DNA from: CAYWMP01 sp964459445 | GTDB lineage: Bacteria > Desulfobacterota > DSM-4660 > Desulfatiglandales > HGW-15 | DNA length: 27,817 bases | Reading direction: 5' to 3' | Assembly: GCA_964459445.1 (NCBI GenBank) | Contig: CAYWMP010000068.1 | Span: 1-27,817 of the forward strand | Shown: positions 1 to 8,176 of the stretch, one piece after another | How positions within the stretch are numbered: the first letter of the stretch is position 1 | Layout: each line of letters starts with the position of its first letter | Program-made: the position numbers and the translations under genes | The notes under the pieces: model-generated | Databases searched by the model: none | What the model saw: only the letters and a program-made list of their open reading frames with translations | Told to the model about the DNA's origin: nothing

Positions 1-373
1 GTTCAATAGACAGGCCGTTCAGCCACAAAGGCCGGAAGGCACAAAGAAGGATCAAGAAGTTTAAATTCTTAAACTCCAAAAGCAGCTTCGAAGGTTCCCC
101 GCTCAAGGTTCAATGTTTGAAGAGCAATGAGCAAAAGATGACTTAGTTCTGCCTCCAACCCTCTGAAACCCTGAACCTCTCGTATCTGACTATGCAGCGC
201 CGGAGTCAGTTTTTTGATCAAACTGGCCGCTTCGGCGGCAAGAGGCGGCGCGGAACTCAGAACCGATCAGTTTAAATCATTGGTACTTGGAATTCGAGAT
301 TTCAAAATTCCTTAAACGACGGCTGCCTTATTTTTAATATAAGGTGCAGAAAAAAAATGCGCTCCTGCTCAGA
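1..373. other. Intergenic region, no gene recognised
   Basis: No convincing reading frame or RNA gene was found. The first bases hold a purine-rich stretch with repeated 'cacaaag' and 'ggccggaaggc' units of a kind often dispersed in non-coding DNA. A GC-rich hairpin-like stretch lies near 226-250. A run of A on the plus strand (about 348-356) would be a U-tract for the minus-strand gene that ends at 374, but the stem preceding it is weak, so no terminator is called. Confidence 0.5.
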
Positions 374-691
374 TTATTTGATCTCCGGGTGCGTACCGGG
401 AATTGCCGATGTGGGAAAAATTGGCATATACCCCAATGCTTCGTCCGGATACATGCCGTATTTAGTTCCTTTGTGACAGCCTGGAAAGCATCTTACCCTG
501 TAATAGCGAACGGGTTTTTCTGGAATTGGACCATCCTGAGGATACCAAACCCCAGGGGCAATGGGATATACGCGTTCGTTCTTCATCTCTTTGTCAGTTG
601 CCTGAGCAGCCTTATCCGTGCCCGTTGCAGAAACAATACTCAGGGAGCAAACCACGAAAATCAAGATGATAAGGATGATTAAACGTCTCAT
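374..691 (-). CDS. Small secreted protein with a CX3CH motif
   Basis: The 105-residue product starts with a Sec-type signal peptide: MRR, then a hydrophobic stretch at residues 5-20, with likely cleavage after SVSAT-like residues near 22-23. The mature part is Pro/Tyr-rich and contains C68-F-P-G-C72-H73. This resembles a haem c attachment motif with one extra spacer residue (CX3CH rather than CXXCH). A strong ribosome binding site (GGAGGAG) sits just upstream of the ATG at 691, which supports this frame over the overlapping plus-strand frame. It stands alone, with no partner gene within 250 bases. Function is unknown. A periplasmic monohaem cytochrome is a possibility only, and a metal-binding or disulfide protein fits the motif equally well. 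Confidence 0.6.
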   Translation of the reverse strand: MRRLIILIILIFVVCSLSIVSATGTDKAAQATDKEMKNERVYPIAPGVWYPQDGPIPEKPVRYYRVRCFPGCHKGTKYGMYPDEALGYMPIFPTSAIPGTHPEIK

Positions 692-942
692 TTTTCTCCT
701 CCTTTCTCAACCGCGCAAATGACGCCTATGGTTTTGGAATTGTAGACAATTCCGGGGGTATTGATTTGAAACATTCATTGGAATCTTAGACTTTGAAGCA
801 TAGGAAAATGCATCTATCCTGTCAAGCTTGAAACTGAGGCGGATACAAGGGCTTCAGGCCCTTCGTGTTTGATAGAACCAAAAATTAGTTTGACACCGCT
901 AAAACCCCCTGCTAGATTGGCCGCGAAAGGAACGGAGACCCT

Positions 943-1614
943 ATGGCCAAGGACAGGGAAATCCATGAGGAGGTCAAGGCCCTCGACATTGGAAGTCAGG
1001 TCAGACAACTGAGACAAAGGAACGGCCTGACACTTCAAAACGTTTCTGATCTTACCGGCTTATCAAAACCCCTCCTTTCCCAGATCGAAAACAACATCGC
1101 TGCCCCTCCTATAGCCACTCTGTTGAAGATCTCAAAAGCCCTGGGAGTAAACATAGGGTATTTCTTTCAGGATGCCCCTTCTGACCATCGCATTGCCGTT
1201 GTACGAAGGGATGAGCGCAAAAAAGCGATGCGCCGTTCACACCAGGAAGCCGACAATGTGGGGTATATGTATGAATCCCTGGCTTACACCATGATTCATA
1301 CATATACCCCACATTGTCGGCTTCCTGGTGTGGGGTATATGTATGAATCCCTGGCTTACACCATGATTGAAAAGCATATGGAGCCCTTTCTGGTGGAGAT
1401 CGAACCGAGATCCGAAAAGGATTTAATCTTTTACAATCATCGGGGTGAAGAATTTCTCTATGTGCTCGAAGGAGAAGTGGAGTTTCGTTGTACAGACCGG
1501 ATCATAAGCCTTGGGCATGGGAACAGCATCTATTTCGACTCGAGTCTTCCTCATGCTTTAAGGGCTCTGAACCGCAAGAGCGGCAAAGCCCTTGCGGTCG
1601 TCTTTTCCCAATAA
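943..1614 (+). CDS. XRE-family transcriptional regulator with C-terminal cupin domain
   Basis: Residues about 18-75 form an XRE-type helix-turn-helix (QLRQRNGLTLQNVSDLTGLS, SQIENN). Residues about 150-223 form a cupin_2 sensor domain (HRGEEFLYVLEGEVEF, followed by the GNSIYFDSSLPHAL strand). The HTH-plus-cupin architecture is that of small-molecule-responsive regulators such as those of the PuuR type; the ligand cannot be told. A GGAACGGAG-like site precedes the ATG. The linker and first cupin strand carry an in-frame 24-residue insertion in which VGYMYESLAYTMI occurs twice, separated by HTYTPHCRLPG. At DNA level this is a perfect 38-nt inverted repeat plus a 40-nt direct repeat. Without it the protein would be about 199 residues, the usual family size. 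Whether the enlarged protein still folds is uncertain. Confidence 0.85.
   Translation: MAKDREIHEEVKALDIGSQVRQLRQRNGLTLQNVSDLTGLSKPLLSQIENNIAAPPIATLLKISKALGVNIGYFFQDAPSDHRIAVVRRDERKKAMRRSHQEADNVGYMYESLAYTMIHTYTPHCRLPGVGYMYESLAYTMIEKHMEPFLVEIEPRSEKDLIFYNHRGEEFLYVLEGEVEFRCTDRIISLGHGNSIYFDSSLPHALRALNRKSGKALAVVFSQ
1240..1368. repeat. Inverted duplication inside the XRE/cupin gene
   Basis: Bases 1240-1277 are repeated as an exact reverse complement at 1293-1330 (38 nt each) around a 15-nt loop at 1278-1292. Bases 1257-1296 then recur directly at 1329-1368 (40 nt, offset 72). The net insertion is 72 nt and in frame. This is the pattern left by a replication template switch (fold-back and return). 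An assembly artefact is the main alternative. Confidence 0.9.
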
Positions 1615-1808
1615 GCATATCCATACTGATTTTTTAGACGCCCGATCTCAAATAGCAAAGACATTTCAAAGATTTGCGCCATACAAGAAATTCGGTTTCA
1701 TGGAAGTGGTGGACAGGGCGCTGTCATTGGCTCGAAAGTCCTGGCGCATGTCCGCCGACATGATCGATGCCGTTCAGGAGAGGATCGACAAAAGATAGGA
1801 AGAGTTGG
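1615..1808. other. Intergenic stretch with a possible gene remnant
   Basis: On the plus strand, about 1640-1798 stays open and reads like a charged helical C-terminus ending ...MIDAVQERIDKR. It has no start codon with a ribosome binding site and no recognisable family. It may be the tail of a lost gene or chance. Confidence 0.3.
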
Positions 1809-2501
1809 TTAAAGATGCTTGACCTTTCGATAGTAGGTATCCGCGAGGTAAATGGCTGCCAAAGGATTATGCCCTGTGACGCGATCCTTGACGGCCAACA
1901 CGGTGGTTGGGGCGTCGGCATACTTGAAAAACAGGGAATCGTGGCCCACGCACAGACCCAGCAGTATATTAAACTCACTCTTTGCATGATTGAATAGTTT
2001 AGCCTGGAAAATAGGATTGCACATGGCTTCATCCGTGTCCTGAAAGATCTTCTCCTCCTCCTTGACACCGATTCTATCCTTTGAAGTCCTCCCCGCCTTG
2101 CAGAGGGCCGAAATCACATCAAAACCTTTCCCTTTGAGAATGTCCTCTACGACACTTGCCTCCTTTACCAGGCCCAGGCAAAAGGCAATTCCCAGGCGTT
2201 TGTACCCCATCTTTTTGGCGAATTCACAAATCTCGACAATACGGGTCTTGGTAGGCTGCATAATATAGGGCCGCTGGTGCCGATTTGCATAACACTCAGC
2301 TTCCTGAATTGATGCCTTTTGCGCGAACTCATAGACCTCGGGCTTTTTGTATTCTTCATTCGCTTCTGCAAGCACTTCTTTGTTGACCAAAGTGGGACAA
2401 CCCTTAGACCCGACACCCGTTTCTTCCACGCATGCCCTTCGTTCCCTTTCTAAATCGCAGGATGCGCAAGACGGAAGGTGAGTATCTTTATTTTTTCCCA
2501 T
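1809..2501 (-). CDS. DUF1847 family cysteine-rich protein
   Basis: The 230-residue product matches the DUF1847 pattern as I remember it. There is an N-terminal cysteine cluster (C12, C15, C24, C35 in CASC...C...GCP), presumed to bind metal. A Rossmann-like core follows with TKTRIVEICEFAKKMGYKRL, GIAFCLGL, a CKAG loop, AMCNPI and GLCVGHDSLFFK, ending KDRVTGHNPLAAI. Conserved cysteines in the core suggest a metal or Fe-S site, but the biochemical role of the family is not established. The ATG at 2501 is preceded by AGGAGC at good spacing. It is convergent with the XRE/cupin gene and separated from it by about 190 bases, so it is likely a single-gene transcript. Confidence 0.88.
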   Translation of the reverse strand: MGKNKDTHLPSCASCDLERERRACVEETGVGSKGCPTLVNKEVLAEANEEYKKPEVYEFAQKASIQEAECYANRHQRPYIMQPTKTRIVEICEFAKKMGYKRLGIAFCLGLVKEASVVEDILKGKGFDVISALCKAGRTSKDRIGVKEEEKIFQDTDEAMCNPIFQAKLFNHAKSEFNILLGLCVGHDSLFFKYADAPTTVLAVKDRVTGHNPLAAIYLADTYYRKVKHL

Positions 2502-2860
2502 TCAAAGCTCCTAGAGTTTTGCAAAACACTCCCTTTTGGCCAATCTCTACTTCAGACTCGAATTTTAATCCTCGAAATACTTCGAGTATTCCTGTGGTTA
2601 AAATCCTCGCCGACCTTGACCTTGACCAAAATTGAGCATTTTGCAAAGCTCTCGTTGCTTAAAATTTTATATCAAAATCTTTCGAGTTGGAATAATGAGG
2701 CATTGGCGTAGTTTAGCAGATGCATAATGAATTGCAAAATCCCTGTGGTTACATTATCTTTGATCCCATTGATTAAACGAAAAAAAAACAAACAATCTTA
2801 ACACGCAACGCGCAACTCTTACCATTAGAGGACCTTCACTCAATATAAAACGATTCAGCC
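2502..2860. other. AT-rich intergenic region
   Basis: No gene was found. The stretch has several short repeated words: 'ttgcaaa' near 2519, 2640 and 2732; 'cctgtggtta' near 2590 and 2741; and a small palindrome TTTTGCAAAA near 2517. It probably holds the promoters of the two divergent genes on either side, but no hexamer pair is clear enough to call. Confidence 0.5.
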
Positions 2861-3190
2861 ATGAAAGATCCCGACATAACGATATACGAGCATCCGAATC
2901 CTCAGATGAAGTCCTTCCTGTTGCCTGAAGACATCTCCCCACCGCGCCTCGACAACTTCGAGAATCCCTTGAGCCAGGAAAGGGCGGGAACTATTAAGGC
3001 GTTGGGAGTCATAGGGGCCCAGATTGTCAGAGACATCATGGCTGTCCCCGGCGTCGTGGCACTTCAGATGAAGCCTAAGGAGATGAGAGTCAAAAAAGAA
3101 GCGTCATGTTCTTGGGAGGAAATACAGGAAAAGATCCTAGTGATCCTTCAAAGCGCTCTCAGAAGAAAGCAGATGAAAATCGTAAAGTAA
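2861..3190 (+). CDS. Nfu_N-like (NifU N-terminal scaffold-like) small protein
   Basis: The 109-residue product resembles the Nfu/NifU N-terminal domain: an NPQMKSFLLPE segment near residue 13 (compare the family's NPN-MKF motif), then a second half with IMAVPGVVALQMKPKEMRVKKEASCSWEEIQEKIL. That corresponds to the family's 'GV..V....IRVKK....W..I' core. The domain is found in Fe-S scaffold proteins. Here the C-terminal CXXC-bearing Nfu domain is absent, so direct cluster assembly is not shown. No strong ribosome binding site is visible before the ATG. The gene is followed at once by two hairpins. Family assignment is moderate; an Fe-S maturation role is inference. Confidence 0.7.
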   Translation: MKDPDITIYEHPNPQMKSFLLPEDISPPRLDNFENPLSQERAGTIKALGVIGAQIVRDIMAVPGVVALQMKPKEMRVKKEASCSWEEIQEKILVILQSALRRKQMKIVK

Positions 3191-3231
3191 TAAAATCGCC
3201 TGGCGATTTTATAAAAAGCGGCCACGCCGCT
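3191..3231 (+). terminator. Two consecutive hairpins after the Nfu_N-like gene
   Basis: The first hairpin has arms TAAAATCGCC and GGCGATTTTA at 3191-3211 with almost no loop. It ends in T-rich sequence and can act as an intrinsic terminator on either strand. A second stem, AGCGGC-cac-GCCGCT (3217-3231), follows directly and leads into AAATAAAA. Both start within one base of the stop codon at 3190. Confidence 0.6.
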
Positions 3232-3617
3232 AAATAAAACAGTCCCTGAACCAAAGACACCTATCAGGTTGTTCCTACATCTTCCATCAAATTCCCCGTT
3301 CTTGAATGATCTAACTGTTGCTTCGGGAGCATTGCCGGTTTATTAATCCCTCCGATCAGTTATAGAGTAGGATTTCCAGACTGCTGGGACTTTTCTGGCG
3401 TGACTAGCGGGAGGGCGCGGTCTTTTCGCGATTTATCAGTGGGGGAAGCCCCAGCTCTGAGCGAGGCGAGGAGAATGGGGAGGGGGCAAGAATCCCCCGC
3501 AGATAAGTCGCTGAAAAGACCAGCCCGGGAGGTTCGGAACAAAAGAAAAGTTCCAGCTGACTGGAGATTCGTATTTATCATAGGGCCTATTAACAAACCG
3601 GTAATGCTCCCGTTGCT
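3232..3617. other. Non-coding stretch containing a large palindromic element
   Basis: Open frames on both strands here are by-products of the imperfect palindrome at about 3357-3583. Bases 3232-3356 show no gene. Confidence 0.6.
3357..3583. repeat. Imperfect ~225-bp palindromic element (MITE-like)
   Basis: The left arm (about 3357-3450) and the reverse complement of the right arm (about 3487-3583) align along most of their length. Matching blocks in order include TTTCCAG/TCTCCAG, GGGACTTTTCT/GGAACTTTTCT, GGTCTTTTCGCGATTTATC/GGTCTTTTCAGCGACTTATC and TGGGGGA/CGGGGGA. The centre holds GGGGAAGCCCC and a purine-rich AGCGAGGCGAGGAGAA segment. It has no coding capacity that looks real. It could be a decayed non-autonomous transposable element or a long structured transcript between the two convergent genes. 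Confidence 0.65.
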
Positions 3618-5147
3618 TCACTGCAATTCGCCCACAACCCCTTCGACTTTATCGAGAATCGTCCCTTCCTTGATGAGTTGAACTGTAGATTCGATATCCT
3701 TCGATAGAATACGGTCTTTTTTCAAAGCCGGTATCGCTTCACGCATAGCGCTATAGGCGGCCAGCGTCCCTGTGCCGGGCTTCACATTGGTAAAAAGGTC
3801 AAGAGCCTGGGCGGCACACAAGAGTTCAATGGCAACCACACACTCGGCATTCTCGACGACCTCTCTTAACTTGCGAGCGGAGATCGTGCCCATGGATACG
3901 TGGTCTTCCTTGTTTGCGGATGTCGGAATGGAATCCACGCAAGCGGGATGGGAGAGGACTTTATTTTCGGAAACAAGCGCCGCTGCCGTGTATTGCGCGA
4001 TCATAAAACCGGAATTGAGACCTCCATCCTGAACCAGAAATGCCGGTAGACCGCTCAGATCGGGATTAACCAGTCTTTCAATTCTCCTTTCCGAAATGTT
4101 CGCCAATTCCGAGACGGCCATACAAAGACTATCGGCCGCGAGGGCTATAGGTTGCCCATGGAAATTCCCTCCCAAAAGAAAGGTTTCCGCTTCGGGAAAG
4201 ATAAGAGGGTTGTTGGTGGATGAATTCATCTCGGTTTCTACAACGCCCTTGGCGTACTCAATGACATCCCTTGTCGCTCCATGCACCTGGGGAGAACACC
4301 TCAGCGTGTAGGCATCCTGTATACGGCTGCAATCCGCGTGGGAACTAATGATCTCGCTCTTGTAGGTAATTCGATGCATGTTGTTGGCAGATGCCGCTTG
4401 TCCGGGATGCGGTCTCACCCGATGGATCCTCGCATCGAATTCCGTTCGACTCCCCATAAGGACTTCGAGACTCATGGACGCGGCGATATCTACTGTTTTG
4501 GCCAGTCTGATGGCATCATATACCGCCAGTGCTCCAATGGCTGTCATCACCTGGGTTCCGTTAACAAGCGCCAGGCCCTCTCCTGATTCCAGTTTAATCG
4601 GGTGCATATCGCATTTTTTTAGGACGGCCTGTCCGGACAGCCTCTCACCTTTATAAATGGCTTCGCCCTGTCCTATGAGAATTAATGCGAGATGGGCCAA
4701 GGGCGCGAGATCCCCGCTGGCGCCGACAGATCCCTTTTCAGGGAGGGCCGGAACAACATCCTGATTGAGAAGGTTTATAAGCTGCTGGACCGTTTCAAGG
4801 CGTATGCTCGAATGCCCTAAAGCAAAGTCCTTGATTCGAAGCCCCATGACCGCACGAACGATCTCTTCGTCAAGGATCTTCCCTACCCCCGCGGCGTGAC
4901 TCAAAAGGATATTCTCCTGGAGTTGTCGTGTATCTTCTTTTGAGATTGTCACATCGCTGAGTGCCCCAAACCCTGTCGTGACGCCGTAAATGGTACTTCC
5001 CTCTTCCACCCACTTTTCAACAAGGCCGCGCGCATTGGCGATTCTCTCTTTGGACTCGTCCTTCAATCTGACCCCGGCCTTTTCCCTTGAAATGGCCACG
5101 AGGTCTTCAAGGGTCATACCATCAACGCCTAACAGAATCTCTTTCAT
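3618..5147 (-). CDS. hutH: Histidine ammonia-lyase
   Basis: The 509-residue product is full length for HutH and converts L-histidine to urocanate and ammonia, the first step of histidine degradation. The MIO cofactor triad A143-S144-G145 lies in GSVGASGDLAPLAH. The catalytic tyrosine region is YGVTTGFG (Tyr54). LLSHAAGVG at 81-89 carries the Ser-His pair seen in histidine rather than tyrosine/phenylalanine lyases. NGTQ, NNPL, GGNFHGQP and the ISERR segments are also present. The start at 5147 has AGAGG at good spacing. It lies 28 bases downstream of the malate dehydrogenase gene on the same strand, so the two are probably cotranscribed. No hutU, hutI or hutG is in the window, so the rest of the pathway is not shown; an aromatic aminomutase/lyase role is the less likely alternative. 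Confidence 0.93.
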   Translation of the reverse strand: MKEILLGVDGMTLEDLVAISREKAGVRLKDESKERIANARGLVEKWVEEGSTIYGVTTGFGALSDVTISKEDTRQLQENILLSHAAGVGKILDEEIVRAVMGLRIKDFALGHSSIRLETVQQLINLLNQDVVPALPEKGSVGASGDLAPLAHLALILIGQGEAIYKGERLSGQAVLKKCDMHPIKLESGEGLALVNGTQVMTAIGALAVYDAIRLAKTVDIAASMSLEVLMGSRTEFDARIHRVRPHPGQAASANNMHRITYKSEIISSHADCSRIQDAYTLRCSPQVHGATRDVIEYAKGVVETEMNSSTNNPLIFPEAETFLLGGNFHGQPIALAADSLCMAVSELANISERRIERLVNPDLSGLPAFLVQDGGLNSGFMIAQYTAAALVSENKVLSHPACVDSIPTSANKEDHVSMGTISARKLREVVENAECVVAIELLCAAQALDLFTNVKPGTGTLAAYSAMREAIPALKKDRILSKDIESTVQLIKEGTILDKVEGVVGELQ

Positions 5148-5175
5148 TTCCTCTTTACCTCATGAGTGCGTTGGA

Positions 5176-6231
5176 CTAAATGATATCGAACTTTTCTTTG
5201 AGAATCCCTGCGGCGCCCTTGATGTCATCTTTGATGAACGCAGCAGACCGATCAATCTGTTCGCGAATATCATCGATTTCCAATTCATACACCTTCTCAA
5301 CCCCATCCGGTCCGACCATGGCCGGGACGCCGAAACTCATGGAATCCAAGCCATCGCCTTCCTTAATAAGACCGTATTCTTTTTCAATGATCGCAACCAC
5401 CGGCTGAATCTCCGGTTCACCTCTTATGATGCACCGGAGCATATCAGAAGCCGCCCTGGCCGGGCCAGCCGAAGCGCTTTGCCCGACTTCGTTGACAAAA
5501 TGGGTCCCTCCCTGCTTCGCTTCGTTTATCACATCATCAATCCTTTTCGGGTCAATACCTTCCACCTCCATAAGTCTATCCAGGGGCACGCCTCCTACTG
5601 AAAAATAGCGAGGGCTTGCCACCATGGAATCCCCATGCTCCCCAAAGACAATGCCTCTCATATCATTGCCGGAAAGCCCGAATACATTGGTCAAAGCCTG
5701 ACATATACGCCGCGAATCAAGATTCCCAGCCTGCCCCATGATATTTGCCTTTGGAAAGCCCGTTGTCTTGTAGCCCACCCATGTCATGGTGGTCACGGGA
5801 TTGCCCATGAAGACTAAAATAGGCGTTTCATTTAATGAACACCCCTCGTAGAGGTTGCGGATCTCCAAAGAAGTTCTTGCGATGACGTTCGTATTTACCG
5901 CCAGGAGATCACTGCGTGTTTGACCTTTCTTTCTGGGCACGCCCACACCTATAAAGATCACGTCCAATCCTGCCATATCTTCGACATCGCTCGTACCCAT
6001 AATCCTAGGCCGTCTAATGGTATTGGCCTTCAGGTCGTCAACCCAAGCCTCGGCCCGGTTTGGGAAGTCCTTTTTGGCACGACTATAAAACACGATCTCA
6101 TTGCCCAATCCCTCATTGACCAGGGCGAGCACGACATCCCTTGACACATTGCCGAATCCCCAAACCCCAACACGACTTCTCTCTTTCACGCTTTCGAAGT
6201 ATCTACAGGTGGAAACCGGTTCTCTTTCCAT
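5176..6231 (-). CDS. mdh: Malate dehydrogenase (lactate/malate dehydrogenase family)
   Basis: The protein has a Rossmann fold with VGVWGFGNVS near the N-terminus and the mobile-loop motif GVPRKKGQTRSDLL. The Arg after Pro in that loop favours malate/oxaloacetate over lactate/pyruvate, which would have Gln. GQAGNLDSRR and the catalytic GEHGD (His) follow. One oddity is MGNPVTT where most relatives have NPVD. I place the start at 6231 (MEREPV...) because GGAGAG lies at proper spacing there; an in-frame ATG at 6249 has no such site. The length is about 351 residues, somewhat longer than typical 310-330, with an extended C-terminal tail. It is the first gene of a two-gene unit with hutH and is divergent from the rnf cluster. 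It would link oxaloacetate to the SDH and 2-oxoacid oxidoreductase genes nearby. Confidence 0.88.
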   Translation of the reverse strand: MEREPVSTCRYFESVKERSRVGVWGFGNVSRDVVLALVNEGLGNEIVFYSRAKKDFPNRAEAWVDDLKANTIRRPRIMGTSDVEDMAGLDVIFIGVGVPRKKGQTRSDLLAVNTNVIARTSLEIRNLYEGCSLNETPILVFMGNPVTTMTWVGYKTTGFPKANIMGQAGNLDSRRICQALTNVFGLSGNDMRGIVFGEHGDSMVASPRYFSVGGVPLDRLMEVEGIDPKRIDDVINEAKQGGTHFVNEVGQSASAGPARAASDMLRCIIRGEPEIQPVVAIIEKEYGLIKEGDGLDSMSFGVPAMVGPDGVEKVYELEIDDIREQIDRSAAFIKDDIKGAAGILKEKFDII

Positions 6232-6578
6232 TTCTATCTCTCCATTCACGGAATTTTTCGATTATTTGCGCATCTTGAATCTTCGTCGATTGGTCCGATC
6301 GTTTCTTACTCGATCGACCGCTTCGGTGTTTCGAAAAATAACAAAGGGCCTGTTGAAAGTCAACGAGAGGCCAGACCTCAAAGATCTCCTTTGGTTATCC
6401 CCATTGGATAAGCCCGTTGACGATTGTTGGATATTTTTTGTATTAAAGGGATCAGTGTGATTATAGTGATTATGTCATTGTCGAAGGGAATCCCACTGTA
6501 TAATGTGAGAGTACGATTGTTGCCGTTCTCGTGGCTTTTGATGCATCTGATTCTAATGCAGAGTAACTAATAAAGACG
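6232..6578. other. Divergent promoter region between mdh and the rnf/nqr cluster
   Basis: No gene was found, including no nqrA or rnfC. The region separates oppositely transcribed units and should hold promoters for both. One plus-strand candidate is listed separately. Direct GATCGT/CGATCG words occur near 6297-6316. Confidence 0.6.
6480..6504 (+). promoter_or_regulatory. Candidate promoter for the rnf/nqr cluster
   Basis: A perfect TATAAT lies at 6499-6504, about 75 bases before the rnfD start, with TTGTCG-like sequence 15 bases upstream. The -35 spacing is short, so this is tentative. A second possible pair, TTGACG and TATTAA, spaced by 18, lies near 6418-6447. Confidence 0.35.
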
Positions 6579-7541
6579 ATGTTTCTATCGGGCTTTAAGA
6601 TACCTGAAAAGCGTTTTTTAATGCAGAAGCCGATGCTGAGGGTGTGCTATTCCCTGACACCGGTGGCACTTGCTTCCATCTATTTCTTTGGATGGAGATC
6701 CCTGGCCCTTATCGCTGTCACCTTTGTGTTTGGCGTTGCCACCGAAGCCCTTTTCGTGTTTGGACAGGGGAAGCCGATCACCTCAGCCGTATTCGTCACC
6801 TGCCTGATTTACACTCTTTCATTGCCTCCCACTACGCCCTTCTGGATGGCCGCTATTGGAATCATCGTTGGGGTTGCCATCGGAAAAATGGTTTTCGGAG
6901 GATTTGGCCAAAACGTCTTTAATCCTGCCATGGTGGGGCGGTGTTTCCTCTATATTACCTTTCCGATTCAGTTGACCAACACCTGGATCGAGCCCATGTG
7001 GGGGGGAATAGGTGGATTTGCCCATTGGTCGAATCCCACCGATGCCATCACCCGGGCCACGCCCTTGCTTGCTCTAAAAGCCGGGGACGTCCTTCCCTGG
7101 GCCAAGCTTTTTTATGGAAACATACAGGGGTCCCTAGGAGAGACATCCGCGTTTCTGATTTTATTAGGTGGGGCTTACATTATTTTCAAAAAGGCCGCGC
7201 CCTGGAGACTGGCCACCTCGTGCTTCCTTGGGGGAATCATTGTCAGCGGCCTTCTTCATGTAGTGGGATTCCCGACTGTGGCATCACCCGTTTACGGCGT
7301 GTTTGCGGGTTCCTTCCTTTTCGGTACGATGTTTGTGGTCACAGAGCCCATTTCAGGGGCAAAAACCAAACCCGGCCAATGGATCTATGGGTTTATGATC
7401 GGCGGGTTGACCATGGTTTTGCGAGGATTTTCGAATTTTTCTGCGGGCATCATGTTTTCGGTGCTCATTATGAATGCATTCGTGCCCTTGCTGGATCAGA
7501 GCGTTCGTCAACTTCAGACCGGTAAAAAGGCTGCCAAGTGA
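6579..7541 (+). CDS. rnfD: Ion-translocating oxidoreductase subunit RnfD/NqrB
   Basis: This integral membrane protein of 320 residues has many hydrophobic segments (for example 24-60, 68-105, 185-220, 235-262 and 270-305). It contains the RnfD/NqrB landmarks GQGKPITSA, GGFGQNVFNPAMVG, VTEPISGAKTKPGQ and the flavin attachment region DAITRATPL, where Thr161 would carry covalent FMN. The motif has Arg where most relatives have Gly (TRAT instead of S/TGAT). Its length matches RnfD rather than the longer NqrB (about 410). It is the first gene of the cluster and overlaps the next by four bases. Its role is to carry electrons and ions across the cytoplasmic membrane as part of an Rnf/Nqr complex. 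Confidence 0.9.
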   Translation: MFLSGFKIPEKRFLMQKPMLRVCYSLTPVALASIYFFGWRSLALIAVTFVFGVATEALFVFGQGKPITSAVFVTCLIYTLSLPPTTPFWMAAIGIIVGVAIGKMVFGGFGQNVFNPAMVGRCFLYITFPIQLTNTWIEPMWGGIGGFAHWSNPTDAITRATPLLALKAGDVLPWAKLFYGNIQGSLGETSAFLILLGGAYIIFKKAAPWRLATSCFLGGIIVSGLLHVVGFPTVASPVYGVFAGSFLFGTMFVVTEPISGAKTKPGQWIYGFMIGGLTMVLRGFSNFSAGIMFSVLIMNAFVPLLDQSVRQLQTGKKAAK

Positions 7542-8176
7542 AAAAGCGTCTCTTCTCTATTTTTTATATGTTCTTGATTACCCTTGTGTTCACTTCCATG
7601 GTGAGCGCGGTAAAAGTATTCAATGAGGAGAGAATTCAAAGAAACGACAAGATCAAATTACAGCGAATCATTCTCGATGTCCTGAACGTCCCTATTGGGG
7701 TGAATACCCAAGACAAAATTTTGGTCGATATTTTCGAATCGCGGGTTAAAAGAATTGAAGTGAAAGATAGGTCGGTGTATGTGGCCTATAACGAAAAAGG
7801 AAACACCATCACCGGATATGCCTTCCCCGTTGGAGGACCGGGCTTTTGGGGCCCAATCTCCGGTCTTGTGGCTGTAGACCCTAATGCCTTATCGATTCTT
7901 GGAATCGCCTTCTACAAGCATTCCGAAACACCGGGATTAGGCGCCAGAATGACGGAAGACTGGTTCAGAAATCAATTCAAGGGCCTCAGACTCTTCCCTA
8001 TAGAGGGGGACAAAAAGATCTTCTATCTCAAACCCGAAGGCACTGCAAAGGCCGAAAACGAACTGGACGCCATTACAGGCGCAACAGGCACGAGCCGCGC
8101 CGTGCAGGCATTTCTTAACAATGAACTTGATTATTTCCTCGGCCAAATCTGGGGCGATGTGAGAAAGAGTATCTGA
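7538..8176 (+). CDS. rnfG: FMN-binding subunit RnfG/NqrC
   Basis: It has one N-terminal membrane anchor (residues 5-24) and a periplasmic FMN-binding domain. GPGFWGPISGLVAVD and ETPGLGAR match the family. DAITGAT at 177-183 is the covalent flavinylation motif, with Thr183 the expected FMN acceptor. The length of 212 residues is RnfG-like. Translation probably begins at the GTG at 7538, which overlaps the rnfD stop (GTGA), implying translational coupling. Flavin would be attached by an ApbE enzyme, which is not in the window. An approximately 400-bp inverted-repeat element begins at the stop codon of this gene. Confidence 0.92.
   Translation: MKKRLFSIFYMFLITLVFTSMVSAVKVFNEERIQRNDKIKLQRIILDVLNVPIGVNTQDKILVDIFESRVKRIEVKDRSVYVAYNEKGNTITGYAFPVGGPGFWGPISGLVAVDPNALSILGIAFYKHSETPGLGARMTEDWFRNQFKGLRLFPIEGDKKIFYLKPEGTAKAENELDAITGATGTSRAVQAFLNNELDYFLGQIWGDVRKSI

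Noticed and set aside
344..682. Plus-strand frame opposite the small secreted protein
   Set aside because: It lacks a ribosome binding site and any signal or domain; the minus strand has a strong GGAGGAG site and a signal peptide.
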